Assembly (NCBI GenBank): GCA_963763495.1
Contig: CAVXOY010000019.1
Coordinates: 1-64,000, forward strand
Reading direction: 5' to 3'
Source of the DNA: DAOUEO01 sp963763495
GTDB lineage: Bacteria; Chloroflexota; Dehalococcoidia; DSTF01; JALHUB01
Length of the DNA stretch: 64,000 bases
Part shown: positions 1-9,420 of the stretch, piece by piece
How positions within the stretch are numbered: the stretch's first letter is position 1
How the letters are laid out: every line of letters begins with the position of its first letter
Translations under genes and position numbers: made by a program
Notes under the pieces: model-generated
What the model was told of the DNA's origin: nothing
The model's input: the letters and a program-made list of their open reading frames with translations, nothing else
Databases searched by the model: none

Positions 1-1440
1 GCGCGAGGCGGGGCTCCTCTCCGCCCAACTCGGATGGCGCAACGCGGCGGCGATCCTGCTCGTATCCATCGTTACCGGCGGCCTTCTCGGCTCCTACGTC
101 TACGCCTTCCCATCCGAGGACAGCGTTGACCTCCGGCGTCTTGCTCTTCGTATCGGTGGCTACTGCACTTGCCACCCTAGCTGCCAAGCTTTATCTTCCC
201 CTCGTCTTGCCTGATCACGACCGGCATTTCCTGGCCTATGCTCTGCCGCTGGCAGCCGTCCCCATCATGCTGGCCGCCTTCTTAGAAACCCGGGTGGCGA
301 TCGTCACCGCCGCCGCGCTGGCAGCCCTGGTAACGTTCATCGTCGTCTACCTGCCCGGCGTCTCAGCGACCATGACCTCGGCTCCCTTGGAGAACTCCGC
401 GGGCGGCGGGAGTCTACGGTTTCGGAGGCGTAGCAGGTACCCTAGCCGTTCCACCGCGCAGAGCGGTTGAACCGCTATCTGCTGGCCGGCATGGTCGCTG
501 CCCTGGTCTCGATGGCAATGCTCACGGCCGCCTGGTTTCTGGACCTCAACCGCGAGATGATCGATCTCCCTTGGATGGGCCTAGCGGCGCTGATCGGCGG
601 CTCTGTATCCGGCATGTTGGCGGCAGGGGCTTTCATGACATGAGGGTCTCTTTTCGGCATAACCACCCGCGTCCAGCTCATGGAACTGGCCCAGCTCAAC
701 CAGCCTCTGCTGCGCCGCCTCCAGGACGAGGCGCCGGGGGACGTTCCATCATAGCGTGATTCTGGGCAACCTTGCCGAGCGGGCGGCCGACCTCATCGGC
801 GCTGACTCCCTCCCGTCCGTGTCGGCTGCTACTTCCACGACGTTGGCAAGCTGAAGCAGCCCGGCTACTACATTGAAAACCAGTTGGCGGGAAGCAACCC
901 CCACGACAAGCTGGACTTCCGTCGCAGCGCCCAGATCGTTCTGCGCCACGTAGCCGACGGCCTGGAATTGGCGCGAGAACACGGTCTCCCTCCTCAGGTA
1001 CGGGACTTCATCACCCAGCATCATGGAACAGGCCAAGCAGCGTATTTCTACCGCAAGGCGACAGAAGCCGGAGAGAAGGTCGACCCATCGCTCTTCACCT
1101 ACCCCGGTCCCAAGCCCCAAAGCCGGAGGTGGCGATAGTCATGCTCGCCGATTCGGTGGAAGCGACGATCCGGGCCGGCGGTGACCGTTCTCCGGAACGA
1201 ATCGACGCAATGGTGGACGAAGTCATCGCGGAACGTTTGGCTGAGGGGCAGCTCGACGAGTCAGACCTCACGCTGCGCGAGATTAAGATAGCCGCCGAGT
1301 CTTTCAGTTCTACACTCCGCGGCGTATATCACCCCCGCCTGGAGTACCCGGCCGCCCCCAGGGCAGCTCTAAGAAGCCCTCCCGCCGGCTGCGCTTTCCC
1401 TCCTCCCTCGCCCACTACCCCCTCCAAGAAGCGCCAATAG
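1..1440 (+). CDS. pgpH: 7TM-HD cyclic-dinucleotide phosphodiesterase, PgpH/YqfF type (5' truncated, frameshifted)
   Basis: This is the C-terminal part of a 7TM-HD protein; its start lies before the window. PgpH-family enzymes are membrane-bound HD-domain phosphodiesterases that hydrolyse c-di-AMP. Visible in successive frames are hydrophobic helices (about 1-600), a linker reading LNQPLLRRLQDEAPG near 690-740, the HD motif YFHDVGK near 830-850, then IENQ, NPHDKL, the second metal-site motif HHGT near 1018-1030, YPGPKPQS near 1100, MLADSVEA near 1141 and GQLDESDLTL near 1250. These follow the family order exactly. The reading frame breaks at least five times (about 120, 410, 600, 740-830 and 1128). 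The C-terminal tail after 1350 is uncertain: an alternative frame would run to about 1503. The family assignment is firm. Whether the gene is broken in the cell is doubtful, because the neighbouring essential genes carry the same kind of breaks. Confidence 0.85.
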
Positions 1441-1525
1441 AAACGGGTGGACCGCTCAACGTCGGTCACTTCCGGCGCTGCTGCCCCGCCGGGAGAATCT
1501 CCTAGGACTAACGATCTCACTCATG

Positions 1526-1531
1526 TATAAT
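1526..1531 (+). promoter_or_regulatory. Putative -10 box for purQ
   Basis: A perfect TATAAT lies 39 bases before the purQ ATG. The matching -35 region near 1503-1508 is poor, so the promoter call rests on the -10 box alone. Confidence 0.35.
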
Positions 1532-1569
1532 TGGGGATGGCCGCTCCTAACAACAGAAAAGGATTTCCC

Positions 1570-2258
1570 ATGCGCTTTGCTGTAGTAGTGTTCCCCGCAC
1601 CTGGAGTGACGGGGACTGTTATTACGTCCTCGACACCATCCTCGAACAAGACGTCGACTACGTCTGGCACCGCGAGCGCGACCTCTCGAAGTACGATTGC
1701 ATCATCCTGCCGGGCGGCTTCTCCTACGGCGACTATCTCCGCACAGGCGCCATCGCCCGCTTCTCGCCGGTGATGGGGGCGGTAGTGCGACATGCGGAGG
1801 CGGGCCGGCTGGTGTTCGGGAGTTGCAACGGTTTTCAGATCTTGTGTGAGTCCGGCCTCCTACCCGGTGCCCTCATGCGCAACGACAGCCTCCAGTTTCG
1901 CTGTCAGCCGGCCGATCTCCGCGTCGAAAATGCAGAAACGCCTTTCAGTAGCGCCTGCCGGCCCGGTCAGGTCATCCGCATCCCCATTTCGCACGGCGAA
2001 GGAAGCTACTATGCGGACGCCGACACCCTTGCCCTGCTGGAGGAAAAAGGACGGGTTGTCTTCCGTTACGCGACGCCGGAGGGAGCGATCACGCCCGAGG
2101 CCAATCCCAACGGCTCTCTGAACAATATCGCCGGCATCATTAACAAGCGCGGGAATGTGCTGGGGATGATGCCCCACCCGGAGCGGGCCAGCGAGGCGCT
2201 GATGGGCGGCGAGGATGGCCTGTTGATCTGGCGATCATCTTCTTTAAGAGCGCGGTAG
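1570..2258 (+). CDS. purQ: Phosphoribosylformylglycinamidine synthase, glutaminase subunit PurQ (one frameshift)
   Basis: PurQ hydrolyses glutamine and passes ammonia to PurL in purine synthesis. The start ATG at 1570 gives MRFAVVVFP, then the frame shifts near 1610 and continues with YYVLDTILEQDVDYVWH and LPGGFSYGDYLR. The class I amidotransferase nucleophile elbow is in FGSCNGFQIL (near 1817-1846), and the catalytic His-Glu pair is in MMPHPERA (near 2167). Joined, the protein is about 229 residues, normal for PurQ. The missing stretch is where PurQ normally has a G-S-N-C-D-like segment, consistent with a local sequence error. Two DUF4389 genes separate purQ from purL. No purS is seen in the window. 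Confidence 0.92.
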
Positions 2259-2323
2259 GCGCGCTCTCTAGCTAAGGCGTTGGAGGAGCTTGTGGCAAGC
2301 AGAGTTCTCAAAGGAGGGAGACC

Positions 2324-2904
2324 ATGAGTACCGCTGAGACCACCTATCCCCTGGCTTTTGACGTTGAGTACCCGGAGAGACTTTCCCGCTGGCTGATATT
2401 CGTCAAGTGGCTGCTGGCCATACCTCACCTGATAATCCTGTATGCTCTAATGGCCGTCGCGGAAATAATGACGTTCATCGCCTGGTTCGCCATCCTCTTC
2501 ACCGGACGCTACCCGAAGGGGATGTTCGATTTCGTCGTCGGCATCTACCGCTGGGATAACAATGTGAATGCGTACATCCTTTTCTTGCGCGACGAGTACC
2601 CACCGTTCTCCCTATCGGCCGGCCAGTATCCCGTGACCTTCGATATCGAGTACCCGGAGAAGCTATCGCGACTTCTCATATTCGTGAAGTGGCTGCTGAT
2701 TATCCCAAACATCATCGTCCTGTTGTTCGTCGGCATCGTGTACTTCATAACGCTGATCATTGCCTGGTTCGCGATTCTGTTCACCGGCCGCTACCCTGCG
2801 GGCTTGTTCAGGTTCGCAGTGGGATTCAACCGCTGGGGGCGCGCGTCAATGCGTACGTTCTTCTGCTGCGCGACGAGTATCCGCCGTTCAGTCTGGCCCC
2901 GTGA
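2324..2904 (+). CDS. DUF4389 membrane protein A (two domain copies, one frameshift)
   Basis: The protein contains two tandem DUF4389 units. Each unit has a start like YPERLSRWLIFVKWLL, two hydrophobic helices, a FTGRYP turn and an ending like NAYILFLRDEYPPFSL. The ATG at 2324 follows a strong ribosome site (AAAGGAGG at 2311). In the second copy a run of five G near 2836 shifts the frame; reading one base less restores RVNAYVLLLRDEYPPFSL and a stop at 2902-2904, giving about 193 residues. DUF4389 proteins are integral membrane proteins of unknown function. It is followed by a longer paralogue (2931-4042), and the pair sits between purQ and purL. Confidence 0.85.
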
Positions 2905-2930
2905 GGCCATGAGCGAGGAGGACCGTTAGT

Positions 2931-4042
2931 ATGGAGGCAGGCGCTGCCTACCCCGTAACCCTTGCCGTCGATTATCCGGAGCGCCAGTCGCGCTGGAAGA
3001 CGCTTCTACGTCTCTTCCGTGGTTGATCCCGCTGGTCGTTTTCGGCGCGATCCTCTCCTACGGACTCTGGGCGATAATCGCAGTCACCTGGATCGCCGTC
3101 CTCGTGCGCGGGCGTATCCCCCGCTGGATGTTTGACGCGCAGGTCGCGCTCCACCGGTGGACGATCCGGGCCGTCTCCTACGGCGCGCTGCTCACCGACA
3201 GCTATCCCCCCTTCGACGGCGAACATCCCGTCCGGTTCGAAGTCGCGTATCCGGACAAGGTCTCGCGCTGGAAACTGATCATCTGGAAGTCCATCACATC
3301 GATCCCCCATTTCTTCGTGCTCCAGTTCCTCTGGCTTGCCGCGCTGTTCTGCATAGTGATCGGCTGGTTTGCGATCCTCTTTGTGGGACGCTTCCCCAAG
3401 GGGCTGCACGGGTTTGTCGGCGGCGTTCTTCGCTGGCAAACGCGGGTGAATGCCTACACCATTTCGCTGCGGGACGAATTCCCACCATTCAGCCTCTCGG
3501 ACGAAGCCGGTCCCGCCGGCCGTGATACCTACATAGTGTCGTCGGTCATCGGCTGCCTCTTGGGAGCGGGTCTTATCGCCCTCACCATCGCTGCGGCAAT
3601 TCTTGGCCGAGAGACGGTGCGGGTGCCCGTCTCTTACGATGACTTAACGGCCGGGCGCGTTTCCAACTATGAGACCTCAGTCGATTTCTGGGGTGTGGAT
3701 GTTTCCCTGGTCAACGCCTTGGACCCCGCCGACGACTCCTTCTCGCTCTTGATACCCGAAGAAGACAAGCGGCTCGTCGCCTTCTGGTTCGAGCTAGACA
3801 ACGATAGCGGCCATACCCGCAAGGTGTGGGACTCAGACTTCGCTCTGAAGGACAGCGACGGCAAATGGCACGACCCACTGCTGGCAGTGGCAGGCGGACG
3901 CCTGGTGCCGGTCAAGTTCGGCGATGATACGTTGATAGAAGCGGTCATCCTCTTCGAGATCGGAGAGAATGCCGAACCTGAGGAACTGCGTTACTCTTCT
4001 CACTACATAGAAGGCAAGCGAATAATCTACGAATTCGAGTGA
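2931..4042 (+). CDS. DUF4389 membrane protein B with C-terminal extracytoplasmic domain (one frameshift)
   Basis: A second DUF4389 protein, about 370 residues. The ATG at 2931 follows GAGGAGG and gives MEAGAAYPVTLAVDYPER. A one-base loss near 3020 moves the frame to IPLVVFGAILSYGLW. Two DUF4389 units follow (the second from about 3227 to 3500, with FVGRFPKG and LRDEFPPFSL), then a further membrane helix (about 3535-3600) and a soluble C-terminal domain of some 145 residues. That domain has a beta-rich look (FWFELDNDSGHTRKVWDSDF) reminiscent of DUF4352-type extracellular domains. The paralogue before it lacks this domain. Its stop is only three bases before purL, so the two are probably cotranscribed. 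Function unknown. Confidence 0.82.
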
Positions 4043-4045
4043 ACC

Positions 4046-6365
4046 ATGGCTGTTGATGAACGTGTACTTGAGGAACTCGCTCTCTCCCTGGATGAATACC
4101 GGCTGATCGTCGCGAAGCTCGACCGTGAGCCGAACGACGTCGAGTTGGGCATGTTCGGCGCCATGTGGAGCGAGCACTGCGGCTACAAGAACAGCAAGCC
4201 GCTCCTCCGTCTTCTGCCCAGCACCGGCAGCCGCAGTCCTCACCCAGCGTGGCGGCGAGAACGCCGGCGCTGTCGACATCGGCGGCGGCTACTGCGCCGT
4301 CTTCAAGATCGAGTCCCACAACCACCCTTCGGCCATCGAGCCGTACGAGGGCGCCGCGACCGGCGTCGGCGGCATCGTGCGCGACATCTTCGCGATGGGC
4401 GCGCGGCCCGATCGCCCTGCTCGACTCCCTCCGCTTCGGCCCCCTGCGCGAGCCCGACGGCGGCGACTCGGATCGCGCCGCGCATAACCGCACTCTTTTC
4501 GGCGGCGTCGTGCGCGGCATCGGCGGCTACGGCAACTGCCTCGGCATTCCCACGGTGGGCGGCGAAGTCTCCTTCGCTGACGCCTACGACGGTAACCCGC
4601 TGGTCAATGCGATGTGCGTCGGCATTGCGCGCATCGACGACCTTCTCAGCGCGGTCGCGCCGGCGCTCGGCAACCCGATCATCCTGGTCGGCGCCGATAC
4701 GGGCCGGGACGGCATCGGCGGTGCCAACGTGCTGGCCTCCCGCACCTTCGAGGAGGGCTCCGAGCGAGCTGCGGCCCACGGTCCAGGTCGGCAACCCCTT
4801 CCTTGAGAAGCTCCTCATGGAGGCCTGCGTCGAGCTGGCCGAGAAAACCCGACTGGATCGTCGGCCTGCAGGACTGCGGCGCCGCCGGCCTCACCAGCTC
4901 CCTCGTCGAGTGCGCCGCCCGCGGCGACTCCGGCATCGAGATTGACGTGGCCGTGTGCCTCGGCGGCGTGAGCGAGGGTATGGACCGCGTTACGAGGTCA
5001 TGCTCCGCGAGTTCGCAAGAGCGGATGATCGTCATTCGCCAAGAAGGAGCACGAGGAGGACGTCCTCGCGCACTTCCGGCGCTGGGAGATCCACGCTCGA
5101 CATCATCGGCAAGGTGACGGATGACGGCCTGGTCGCGTGCGTCGACGGCGACAGGCGGAAGTGACGCGTCCCGGCTGAAGGTCTTCACCAGACCCACCGG
5201 AGTACCGCCGCGAAGGCAGGAACCGGTTATCTGAAGCCGGCTCCGGCCTTACGATCTGGCTCCTTGCCAGGATCCTGATCGACCCCGCTATCGACGGCTC
5301 TGGCTGACGTGACACGGGAACGACGCGGGCTGTGGTGGCGCTGCTCCGGCTGACATCGCCTCCCGAGATCGCTCGAAAGCGCTGGATCTACCGCCAGTAT
5401 GACCACCAGGTGCTCACGAACACCGTGTCGGTCCCGGCTCCGACGCCGCCGTCATGCGCATCAAGGGAACCAGCCCCGCGCCATCGCCGCTGCCACCGAT
5501 GGCAACGGCGTCGACGGCTACCTCGACCCCTATGCCGGCGGGCGCCCTCGCTGTGGCGGAGGCCGGCGCGCAACGTCGCCTGAGCGGCGCCGGCCCGTGG
5601 CCCTCACCGACTGCATGAACTTCGGCAACCCGGAGCGGCTGGATGTCTACTACCAGATGGAGCAGGCCGTGCGGGGTATGGCCGCGGCCTGCGAGATACT
5701 GGGCAGTCGCCGGTCGTCTCCGGCAACGTTCGCCTCTTCAACGAGATCGAACGGCATGCCATGCTACCCGACGCCGGTGATCGTTGGATGCCCTCGGCCT
5801 GCATGGAGGACGCCGCCAAGGCGGTGCCCGATGGCCTTCCAGGCGGCCGGGGACGTACGTCTACCTCTCGGGTGCGGCAACCTCAGAGACCGCCGCGTGG
5901 CGAGCTGGGCGGCAGCGAGTACCTGCGCCAGATCCACGGTCCGGTGGCCGGCGCCGTCAGCATCGACCTCGACCTCGAGGCAGCTGCAGACGGCGCTCGT
6001 TTGGAGGCGATGCCGAGGCGGCGCTGCTCCACTCGGCGCACGACTGCTCCCACGGCGGCCTGGCCGTCGCTTTGGCTGAATGCTGCATCGAGGGTGGCCT
6101 GGGGCTCGACGGCTCCGGCCTGAAGTTAAGCGGCCGCCTGGATGCCGCCCTATTCGGCGAGGGGCAGTCACGGATCGTCGTCTCTTGCTCGCCGGAACGC
6201 CGGAATGAGGTGGACGCTCTGGCCCGTCGCTTCGACGTTCCCCTCACGTATCTAGGGCGAGTCGGCGGAGAGCGGCTGGTGATCGGCGATGCTGTGAGCG
6301 TGCCCATTGCTGACCTGGCTCGCGGCTATCGAGAGGGGCTGCCGCGGGCCATTCAGGGCCGTTAA
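4046..6365 (+). CDS. purL: Phosphoribosylformylglycinamidine synthase, synthetase subunit PurL (many frameshifts)
   Basis: PurL is the ATP-dependent synthetase of the FGAM synthase complex with PurQ and PurS. Family motifs appear in order but in changing frames: WSEHCGYKNSKPLL near 4166, KIESHNHPSAIEPYEGAATG near 4306, HNRTLFGGVVRGIGGYGNC near 4483, PTVGGEVSFADAYDG near 4550, GADTGRDGIGGAN near 4690, QDCGAAGLTSSLVE near 4870, LTDCMNFGNPE near 5606, and HDCSHGGLAVALAE near 6040. The frame changes at least ten times. The total span of about 773 codons suits the short bacterial PurL. A bacterium keeping purQ beside it would hardly carry a true purL with ten separate indels, so I infer sequencing error. 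A small stem (ATTGGC/GCCAAT, 6441-6458) after the stop may be part of a terminator. Confidence 0.93.
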
Positions 6366-6519
6366 TCTCCTTATCGTTCCTCCCCCTTGCCAAGCATTTG
6401 CATTCTTGTCACGGTAGTATCGGAGGTTCTGTGAACGGGGATTGGCGCGCGGGCCAATGCGGTGGGTTTTGCGCTTCGATATGTGGTGATGTTTCGCAAT
6501 GCAGTTGACTCATTCTCGG

Positions 6520-6548
6520 TTGACAGTCCTTCCGTCCCCACCTACGAT
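6520..6548 (+). promoter_or_regulatory. Promoter for the small membrane protein gene
   Basis: TTGACA at 6520-6525, a 17-base spacer and TACGAT at 6543-6548. A perfect -35 with a four-of-six -10. It lies 45 bases before the ATG at 6593. Confidence 0.55.
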
Positions 6549-6592
6549 AATTGGGCGGAGCCGAAAATCCTTAAGGAGGAATATCGGCTTCT

Positions 6593-6772
6593 ATGCTTTG
6601 GATGTTTGGCTTCACCATTGCGCTGCTGCTCGTCGCTCTTGTGTGGTTCTTCATCGCCCACTACCGCCTCGTTGAGGTGGACCTGTCTCTCTTTGGGTGG
6701 ATTCGCCTGAGGCTCAGCGGCAAGAAAGTAGTAGATTCCACACCCCCGCGCGCTGCGCCCTGTCTCATCTGA
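6593..6772 (+). CDS. Small single-pass membrane protein, 59 residues
   Basis: An unrecognised small gene. ATG at 6593 follows AAGGAGGA (6573-6580) and a good promoter. The product starts MLWMFGFTIALLLVALVWFF, one hydrophobic helix over residues 1-22. A short basic and acidic cytoplasmic part follows (HYRLVEVDLSLFGWIRLRLSGKK), then a loose tail to the TGA at 6770-6772. Promoter, ribosome site and a clean membrane helix argue that it is real. It lies between purL and rplI, followed at once by a set of stem-loops. No function can be assigned. Confidence 0.6.
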   Translation: MLWMFGFTIALLLVALVWFFIAHYRLVEVDLSLFGWIRLRLSGKKVVDSTPPRAAPCLI

Positions 6773-6780
6773 GGGAGAGC

Positions 6781-6845
6781 GCAGAGGGGGCCAGCCCCCT
6801 CTGCCGGGGGTTTGGGGGTGTCTCCCCAATCCAAGCTTAGCTTGG
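6781..6845. repeat. Three consecutive perfect stem-loops
   Basis: Three inverted repeats follow one another: GCAGAGGGGG with CCCCCTCTGC (6781-6804), TTGGGG with CCCCAA (about 6811-6829) and CCAAGC with GCTTGG (6831-6845). The first is an almost loopless 10-base stem. They follow the small membrane gene by eight bases. None is followed by a T-run, so they do not look like an ordinary terminator. From memory they resemble dispersed G-rich hairpin elements of Chloroflexota genomes, but I cannot confirm this and see no second copy in the window. Confidence 0.55.
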
Positions 6846-7148
6846 GTGGGCGGGTGGGAAGGCACCACGCATCTCTCCCAGCACCCTGCCAAGCGTATCC
6901 CCTGTGTCTCGCTCTCCACAGCGCATCCGTTGACCGCAGCTGCCATCTTGCCTTACCATTATGACATGGCGAACGTATGTACTGGGAAACATCGTCTTTC
7001 ACAAGACCAGCCGTTTCAAGCTTCGGATTGTGGAAAGATTTTCTTGGCCGCTGAGCCTGTTCTCCATTGACGCCAACCATGCCAACAAACAATATGATGG
7101 GAGCGGTGCATCACCTCTCCCCAATACCTGATTTCTGGAGGAGTTTCT
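6846..7148 (+). promoter_or_regulatory. Region before rplI with two candidate promoters
   Basis: About 300 bases without a convincing gene. TTGACC at 6930-6935 with TACCAT at 6954-6959 (18-base spacer) is one candidate. TTGACG at 7067-7072 with TATGAT at 7093-7098 (20-base spacer) is another. The rplI ribosome site CTGGAGGAG is at 7135-7143. I see nothing else here. Confidence 0.35.
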
Positions 7149-7661
7149 GTGAAGGTTGTTTTTCTGCAAGATGTCGAAGGTTCCGGCAAGGTAGGCGAGA
7201 TCAAGAACGTCGCCGACGGGTTCGCTCGCAATTTCCTTCTGCCCCGAGGGCTGGCCGCGCCCGCCACGGCTGCCGCCATCAAGAAGGGTGAGGCGGCCGC
7301 TGCCGCCGAGGCCCGCCGCCAGGCTCAACTCGATGAGCAGGCCCAGACGCTGGCTGACAAACTGGCAGCCGGTGTCACTATCACCGCCAAGGCAGGTCGC
7401 AAGGGGCGGCTCTTCGGTTCCGTGACCCAGGCGGACATCGCCCAAGAGATCGCGACCATCCTGGGACAGGAGATCGACCGGCACCAAGTGCTGCTAGCGG
7501 AGCCGATCAAGGAGGTCGGGATACATGAAGTCGCCCTCCAACTGACGCGCAATGTCCGGCCTACCGTGCTGGTGGAGGTCGCCTCCGAGGGCGGAGCCGT
7601 CGAGGAAGAAGCAGAACCCGAGACAGCGGAAACGGAAGAGCCGGCAGTCGACAAGGAGTAG
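7149..7661 (+). CDS. rplI: 50S ribosomal protein L9
   Basis: L9 binds 23S rRNA near the base of the L1 stalk. The GTG start at 7149 follows GGAGGAG and gives MKVVFLQDVEGSGKVGEIKN, the classic L9 N-domain start, followed by VADGFARNFLLPRGLA, the long central helix and the C-domain (GRKGRLFGSVTQADIA). At 170 residues it is longer than the usual 148-150. The extra C-terminal 20 or so residues are strongly acidic (EEEAEPETAETEEPAVDKE). It is one of the few genes in the first 13 kb with no frameshift. It stands before dnaB as in many bacteria, but away from its usual partners rpsF-ssb-rpsR, which are at 55-56 kb. Confidence 0.97.
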   Translation: MKVVFLQDVEGSGKVGEIKNVADGFARNFLLPRGLAAPATAAAIKKGEAAAAAEARRQAQLDEQAQTLADKLAAGVTITAKAGRKGRLFGSVTQADIAQEIATILGQEIDRHQVLLAEPIKEVGIHEVALQLTRNVRPTVLVEVASEGGAVEEEAEPETAETEEPAVDKE

Positions 7662-7738
7662 AACCCGGCTTCTCGCAGCTACCTCGCCGCTCCAGCGATG
7701 GATGGGGCAGCCGCAGATGGCGGTAACTGGAGGCCGCC

Positions 7739-8021
7739 ATGGCAACGCCGCAGGAATACGAAACCGCTTTACGGCAAGCTGAAAAGGAACTGGCGCAGGC
7801 TCAGACAGCCGACGATATCCGCAAGGTCTGGAGGAAGTACTATTTGACCCTCGGCCACCGCTCGCTGGGCAGGATTCGATAGGGCGACCAGTGACTGTTA
7901 CATTTCCACCGCCAGCACGCTCAAGCGCGATGGTCAGGTAGAGCTCGACGGCGAGACCCTATTCGATCTTCTTCGATTCACGAAGGATAGCAATGCAGTC
8001 CGAGAGGCTCCTTCCCCATGA
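7739..8021 (+). CDS. Small helical protein between rplI and dnaB (probably frameshifted)
   Basis: ATG at 7739 follows CTGGAGG and reads MATPQEYETALRQAEKELAQ, then DDIRKVWRKYYLTLGHRSLG, stopping at 7880-7882 after 47 residues. Directly after, another frame continues without a start as TSDCYISTASTLKRDGQVEL and LFDLLRFTKDSN to a TGA at 8019-8021, overlapping the dnaB start. Given the frequent indels here, I infer one gene of about 93 residues with a shift near 7875. If there is no error, the gene is just 7739-7882. Function unknown; the N-terminal half should be amphipathic helix. Confidence 0.5.
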
Positions 8022-9383
8022 CATAGAAGCGGAAGAGGCGGTCATCGCCTCCATCCTCGTCGACGACGAGGCCATCCACAAGGTGGCACCAATCCTCCGG
8101 CCCGACGATTTCTTCCGCGAGAAGAACGCCTGGACATATGAGGTCTGCCTCTCTGGGACCGCAACGAGGCTATCAACGAGGTCACTGTCGGCCACGAGCT
8201 GGCCCGCCGCGAGCGCCTGGAGCAGGTAGGAGGGCTTGCTTACCTGAGCCGGCTCCGTTACCGAGCTCCCTACCCCCATCGGTGTCGAGCATTACGCCCG
8301 GATCGTCAAACGGGACGCCACCTACCGCCGCCTCATCGAGGTTGCAGGCAAGATCAATCAGATGGCCTACATAGGCGGCGCCGACCTGGAGAGCGCCCTC
8401 GCCCGCTCCGAGAACATGATCCTCTCGATTTCCTCCGACCAGCGCCTCCGTGACTCTCGTCCACATCAAGGATGTCCTGGACGGGTTCTGGGAAGGCCCA
8501 GGAATGGAGGCTTTCAAGGGTGGGCTGCAGGGGAACATTCGCACCGGTTTCATGGACCTCGATACCCTTTTGGGCGGTCTAAAGCGTTCCGACCTCGTCA
8601 TACTGGCGGCACGACCAAGCCTTGGCAAGACGAGCCTCGCTCTGAATATCGCACGCAACTCAGCGGTCGGCCAGAACGCCAAGGTCGCGATATTCAGCCT
8701 GGAGATGGCCGCCGAGCAACTGGTGCAGCGGCTTCTTTCCAGCGAGTCAGGGGTAGACTCCACTCGCCTGCGCCTGGGGTTGCACACGGAGGCGGAGGAG
8801 AGGCGGGTCATGAACGCCCTAAAGGTATCCTGTCCGGCGTCGACATCTATGTCGATGACAGCGCCGTCCAGCGAGTAACGGAGATACGCAGCAAGGCCCT
8901 ACGTCTGCACCGCGAAAAGGGACTGGATCTGATAATCGTCGACTATCTCCAGCTCATCGCCGGCACCGAGCGGGAGACAACAGGGTTCAAGAGATAAGCT
9001 ACATCTCGCGCGCGCTAAAGGGGTTGGCGCGTGAGTTGGATGTTCCCGTTCTTGCCGTATCCCAGCTCTCACGCGCGCCTGAGATGCGCTCTCCCCACAT
9101 ACCAATGCTGAGTGACCTTCGGGAGAGCGGCAGCATTGAGCAGGACGCCGACATCGTCCTCTTCGTCTACCGGGACGAGGTCTACGCCACGGAGGAGGAA
9201 TGGCGGCGGGACCATCCGGAGGAGAGTTATCCGCGCCCGGCGCAGATTATCATCGCCAAGCACCGGAACGGGCCGACAGGGACCCTCCACCTACGCTTCC
9301 GGCAGAAGCTCGCCCGCTTTGAGGACCTGCTCCTCCGCGACGAAGAGCAAGAGCCGGCCAGCGCTGTTGGATTGGAGGCCTGA
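7993..9383 (+). CDS. dnaB: Replicative DNA helicase DnaB (several frameshifts)
   Basis: DnaB unwinds the replication fork as a hexamer. ATG at 7993 gives MQSERLLPHDIEAEEAVIAS, the standard N-terminal domain start. The RecA-like domain shows Walker A in ARPSLGKTS (near 8610), FSLEMAAEQLVQRLL near 8693, the Walker B region LIIVDYLQLI near 8931, SQLSRAPE near 9061 and LRESGSIEQDADIV near 9118. The C-terminal IIAKHRNGPTGT motif is near 9250. Frames change near 8150, 8265, 8450, 8826 and 8990. The joined length of about 463 residues is typical. The next gene is a helicase-loader-like ATPase, so the two probably work together at initiation. Confidence 0.94.
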
Positions 9384-9420
9384 TGGGTACCGACAAGGCA
9401 CGACGAGACTGCGTGACGAC

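Noticed and set aside
4046..6365. purL as a genuine pseudogene
   Set aside because: All family motifs survive through at least ten separate indels, and neighbouring essential genes show the same damage. Random sequence error explains it better than decay.
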